Assembly (NCBI GenBank): GCA_005883175.1
Contig: VAYV01000090.1
Location: 1-6,668, forward strand
Source of the DNA: Actinomycetota bacterium
GTDB lineage: Bacteria > Actinomycetota > AC-67
Length of the DNA stretch: 6,668 bases
Direction: 5' to 3'
Shown: positions 5,721-6,668 of the stretch, in pieces
Numbering within the stretch: the first letter of the stretch is position 1
How the letters are laid out: the number at the start of each line of letters is the position of its first letter
Program-made: the position numbers and the translations under genes
Notes under the pieces: generated by a model
What the model was told of the DNA's origin: nothing
The model's database searches: none
The model's input: the letters and a program-made list of their open reading frames with translations, nothing else

Positions 5721-5751
5721 GGGTTTATACCGTTCCTACTGTATAAAACCC
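5721..5751 (-). promoter_or_regulatory. Promoter with AT-rich inverted repeat, candidate operator
   Basis: GGGTTTATAC (5721-5730) and GTATAAAACCC (5741-5751) are inverted arms around a 10-base spacer. The inner 7 bases (TTTATAC / GTATAAA) match perfectly and the outer GGG/CCC also match, with one extra A in the right arm. On the minus strand the downstream arm contains TATAAA (5729-5724), a good -10 element about 20 bases before the regulator ATG. No clear -35 is seen. The arms are the most AT-rich stretch of the window. A regulator bound here would cover the -10 element, so autorepression of the six-gene operon is the natural reading. Confidence 0.65.
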
Positions 5752-5757
5752 GAGGGG

Positions 5758-5773
5758 GCGCCGCAACCGGCGC
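5758..5773 (-). terminator. Short hairpin after the LmeA-like gene
   Basis: GCGCCG (5758-5763) pairs with CGGCGC (5768-5773) across a four-base loop, starting in the stop codon of the LmeA-like gene. On the minus strand it is followed by CCCCTCGGG and then TTTTAT, so the T run is displaced. It could be a weak terminator separating the two minus-strand units; the stem is short and the call is tentative. Confidence 0.35.
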
Positions 5774-6486
5774 TAGCTCGACAGGTCGAGCAGCTGGTCG
5801 CGCAGGATGGCGGACAGCGCGACGCCGCCGTCGACCGCCGCGATGCCGTACGCGGAGACCCCGCCCGGCAGCGGCGGCAGCTGAACGCGCAGCGTCGCCT
5901 TCTGTTCGGCGAGGGATCGCGTGCCGGGCGGTGGCGCGCGCCCGTCCACTGCGACGGAGGTCGGGCGGAACACGAGCGACGAGCCTTCCCGAGCCACCGT
6001 GCCGGTCGCGACGAACCTCCGCGGCCGCCCGAGGAACGAGCGGACCGCGCGCACCGTCGCACCGCCGTCGTGGAACGCGATCGTCGCGTTCTGTCCGTGG
6101 TCCTTCAGATACGCGTTCACCGCAGCCTCCGTCGCTCGCGCGCGCACCGTGCCGGCGCCCACCTTGATCGTGAGACCTCCGCCGTGCAGGAAGCCTCCCG
6201 TCGCCGTGACGTCGACGAGGGTCACGTTGATGTCCTTCACCGTCAGCCCTTGGAACGTCGCGGATGAAGCGCTGAACGAGACGCGCGGAACGTGCCCGCT
6301 CAAGATGTTGGTGATGATCGGAAAACCGCTGATCTTGACTGAGGGGCGGGCCGACAGATGGAACGAGCTCTCCAGCGCGGAGGCGATCTTCGACTCCGCA
6401 ACGCGCGTCGCGATGACGTTGCCGACGACGAACAGGACACCAAGGATAACGACCGGCGCGAGCAGCCAGCGAACGACGCGACGCAT
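5773..6486 (-). CDS. LmeA-like (DUF2993) phospholipid-binding protein
   Basis: The 237-residue protein has an N-terminal membrane helix or signal anchor (residues 5-25) followed by ATRVAESKIASALESSF, then the characteristic DUF2993 segment VKISGFPIITNILSGHVPRVSF (50-71), a VKDINVTLVDV strand (83-93), and AGTVRARATEAAVNAYLK (111-128). The rest is beta-rich with a C-terminal LRDQLLDLSS. The family includes mycobacterial LmeA, a periplasmic lipid-binding protein needed for maturation of cell-envelope lipoglycans. Here only the family is supported; the lipid and pathway are not. It probably acts outside the cytoplasmic membrane, held by the N-terminal helix. The ATG is well supported by GAGGAG eight bases upstream, which overlaps the stop codon of the preceding gene, so the two are probably one transcript. 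The TAG stop lies in a short hairpin. Confidence 0.85.
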   Translation of the reverse strand: MRRVVRWLLAPVVILGVLFVVGNVIATRVAESKIASALESSFHLSARPSVKISGFPIITNILSGHVPRVSFSASSATFQGLTVKDINVTLVDVTATGGFLHGGGLTIKVGAGTVRARATEAAVNAYLKDHGQNATIAFHDGGATVRAVRSFLGRPRRFVATGTVAREGSSLVFRPTSVAVDGRAPPPGTRSLAEQKATLRVQLPPLPGGVSAYGIAAVDGGVALSAILRDQLLDLSS

Positions 6487-6494
6487 CCGCTCTA

Positions 6495-6500
6495 CTCCTC
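6495..6500 (-). promoter_or_regulatory. Ribosome binding site of the LmeA-like gene
   Basis: GAGGAG on the minus strand is eight bases before the ATG and is embedded in the upstream stop codon (TGAGGAG). This arrangement suits coupled translation. Confidence 0.65.
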
Positions 6501-6668
6501 AGCTCACCAACGCGCGGAAGATGTAGAAGAAGACCGGAGCAGACAGGAGCGCGCCGCCGACGCGAGGCAGCACGATCGCTCGCGGCCGCTTCACCACAGG
6601 CTCCGAGCGCGCGAGGTCATCCTCGATCGTCGCCCACACGAGGTCTCCCGTCGTGAGGACGACGGCGA
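6499..6668 (-). CDS. C-terminal part of a small membrane protein, cut by window edge
   Basis: The frame is open from the right edge to TGA at 6501-6499, giving about 55 residues. They include DLVWATIEDDLARSEPVVKR, a short basic stretch, and a hydrophobic end (about LPRVGGALLSAPVFFYIFRA) that probably forms a membrane segment just before the C-terminus. Codon use (G/C at most third positions) and a stop 12 bases before the next start support it as coding. A GTG at 6639 preceded by GGGAGA with a four-base gap could start a 46-residue microprotein inside the window; otherwise this is the tail of a longer protein beginning beyond the edge. I do not recognise a family. Confidence 0.55.
   Translation of the reverse strand, partial: AVVLTTGDLVWATIEDDLARSEPVVKRPRAIVLPRVGGALLSAPVFFYIFRALVS

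Noticed and set aside
4937..5746. 269-codon + strand frame opposite the regulator
   Set aside because: It is Arg-rich, runs through the operator and has no domain, while the opposite strand encodes a clear winged-helix protein.
1..6668. tRNA, rRNA, CRISPR, insertion sequence or attachment site
   Set aside because: I saw no cloverleaf-like sequence, regularly spaced repeats, terminal inverted repeats or transposase/integrase motifs on either strand.

Overview
The window is G+C-rich, densely packed bacterial DNA, with third codon positions mostly G or C, frequent GTG starts and many overlapping stop and start codons. The gene content (a DUF2993/LmeA-type lipid-binding protein, a DUF4395 protein paired with a thioredoxin, an LGFP-like repeat protein, an acyl-CoA dehydrogenase) points to an actinobacterial (Actinomycetota) chromosome, possibly a deep-branching or uncultured lineage. 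I cannot place it more finely. I see no rRNA, tRNA, CRISPR array, insertion sequence or integration site.

Left part (1-1175, + strand): the end of a Tyr/Trp/Gly-rich, probably secreted LGFP-like repeat protein is followed, with a one-base stop/start overlap, by an exported protein anchored by a C-terminal membrane helix. A strong G+C-rich hairpin ends this surface-protein pair. An alpha/beta hydrolase gene follows on the + strand (1203-1991), apparently on a leaderless transcript. It converges with the left-going genes so tightly that one CTAG palindrome supplies both stop codons.

Centre (1988-5751, - strand): six genes read right to left as one apparent operon. They are a winged-helix regulator with a cysteine-containing, SufR-like C-terminal region; a DUF4395 membrane protein with a CxxC motif; a membrane-anchored thioredoxin; a previously easy-to-miss 44-residue single-span membrane protein; an acyl-CoA dehydrogenase; and a second alpha/beta hydrolase. 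Four of the five junctions overlap or are only 4 bases apart. The exception is a 50-base gap before the microprotein. An AT-rich inverted repeat in front of the regulator contains its likely -10 element and is the obvious candidate for a self-regulatory operator. The context suggests a redox- or Fe-S-sensing regulator controlling an envelope thiol-redox pair together with an acyl-CoA/ester-processing pair.

Right part (5758-6668, - strand): an LmeA-like periplasmic lipid-binding protein lies downstream of the tail of a small membrane protein that runs off the window edge. Their spacing suggests co-transcription. A short hairpin separates them from the regulator operon.

The most notable points are the six-gene redox/acyl-CoA operon with its operator, an acyl-CoA dehydrogenase that appears to lack about 35-40 residues of its N-terminal domain, the microprotein, and the shared CTAG stop palindrome.
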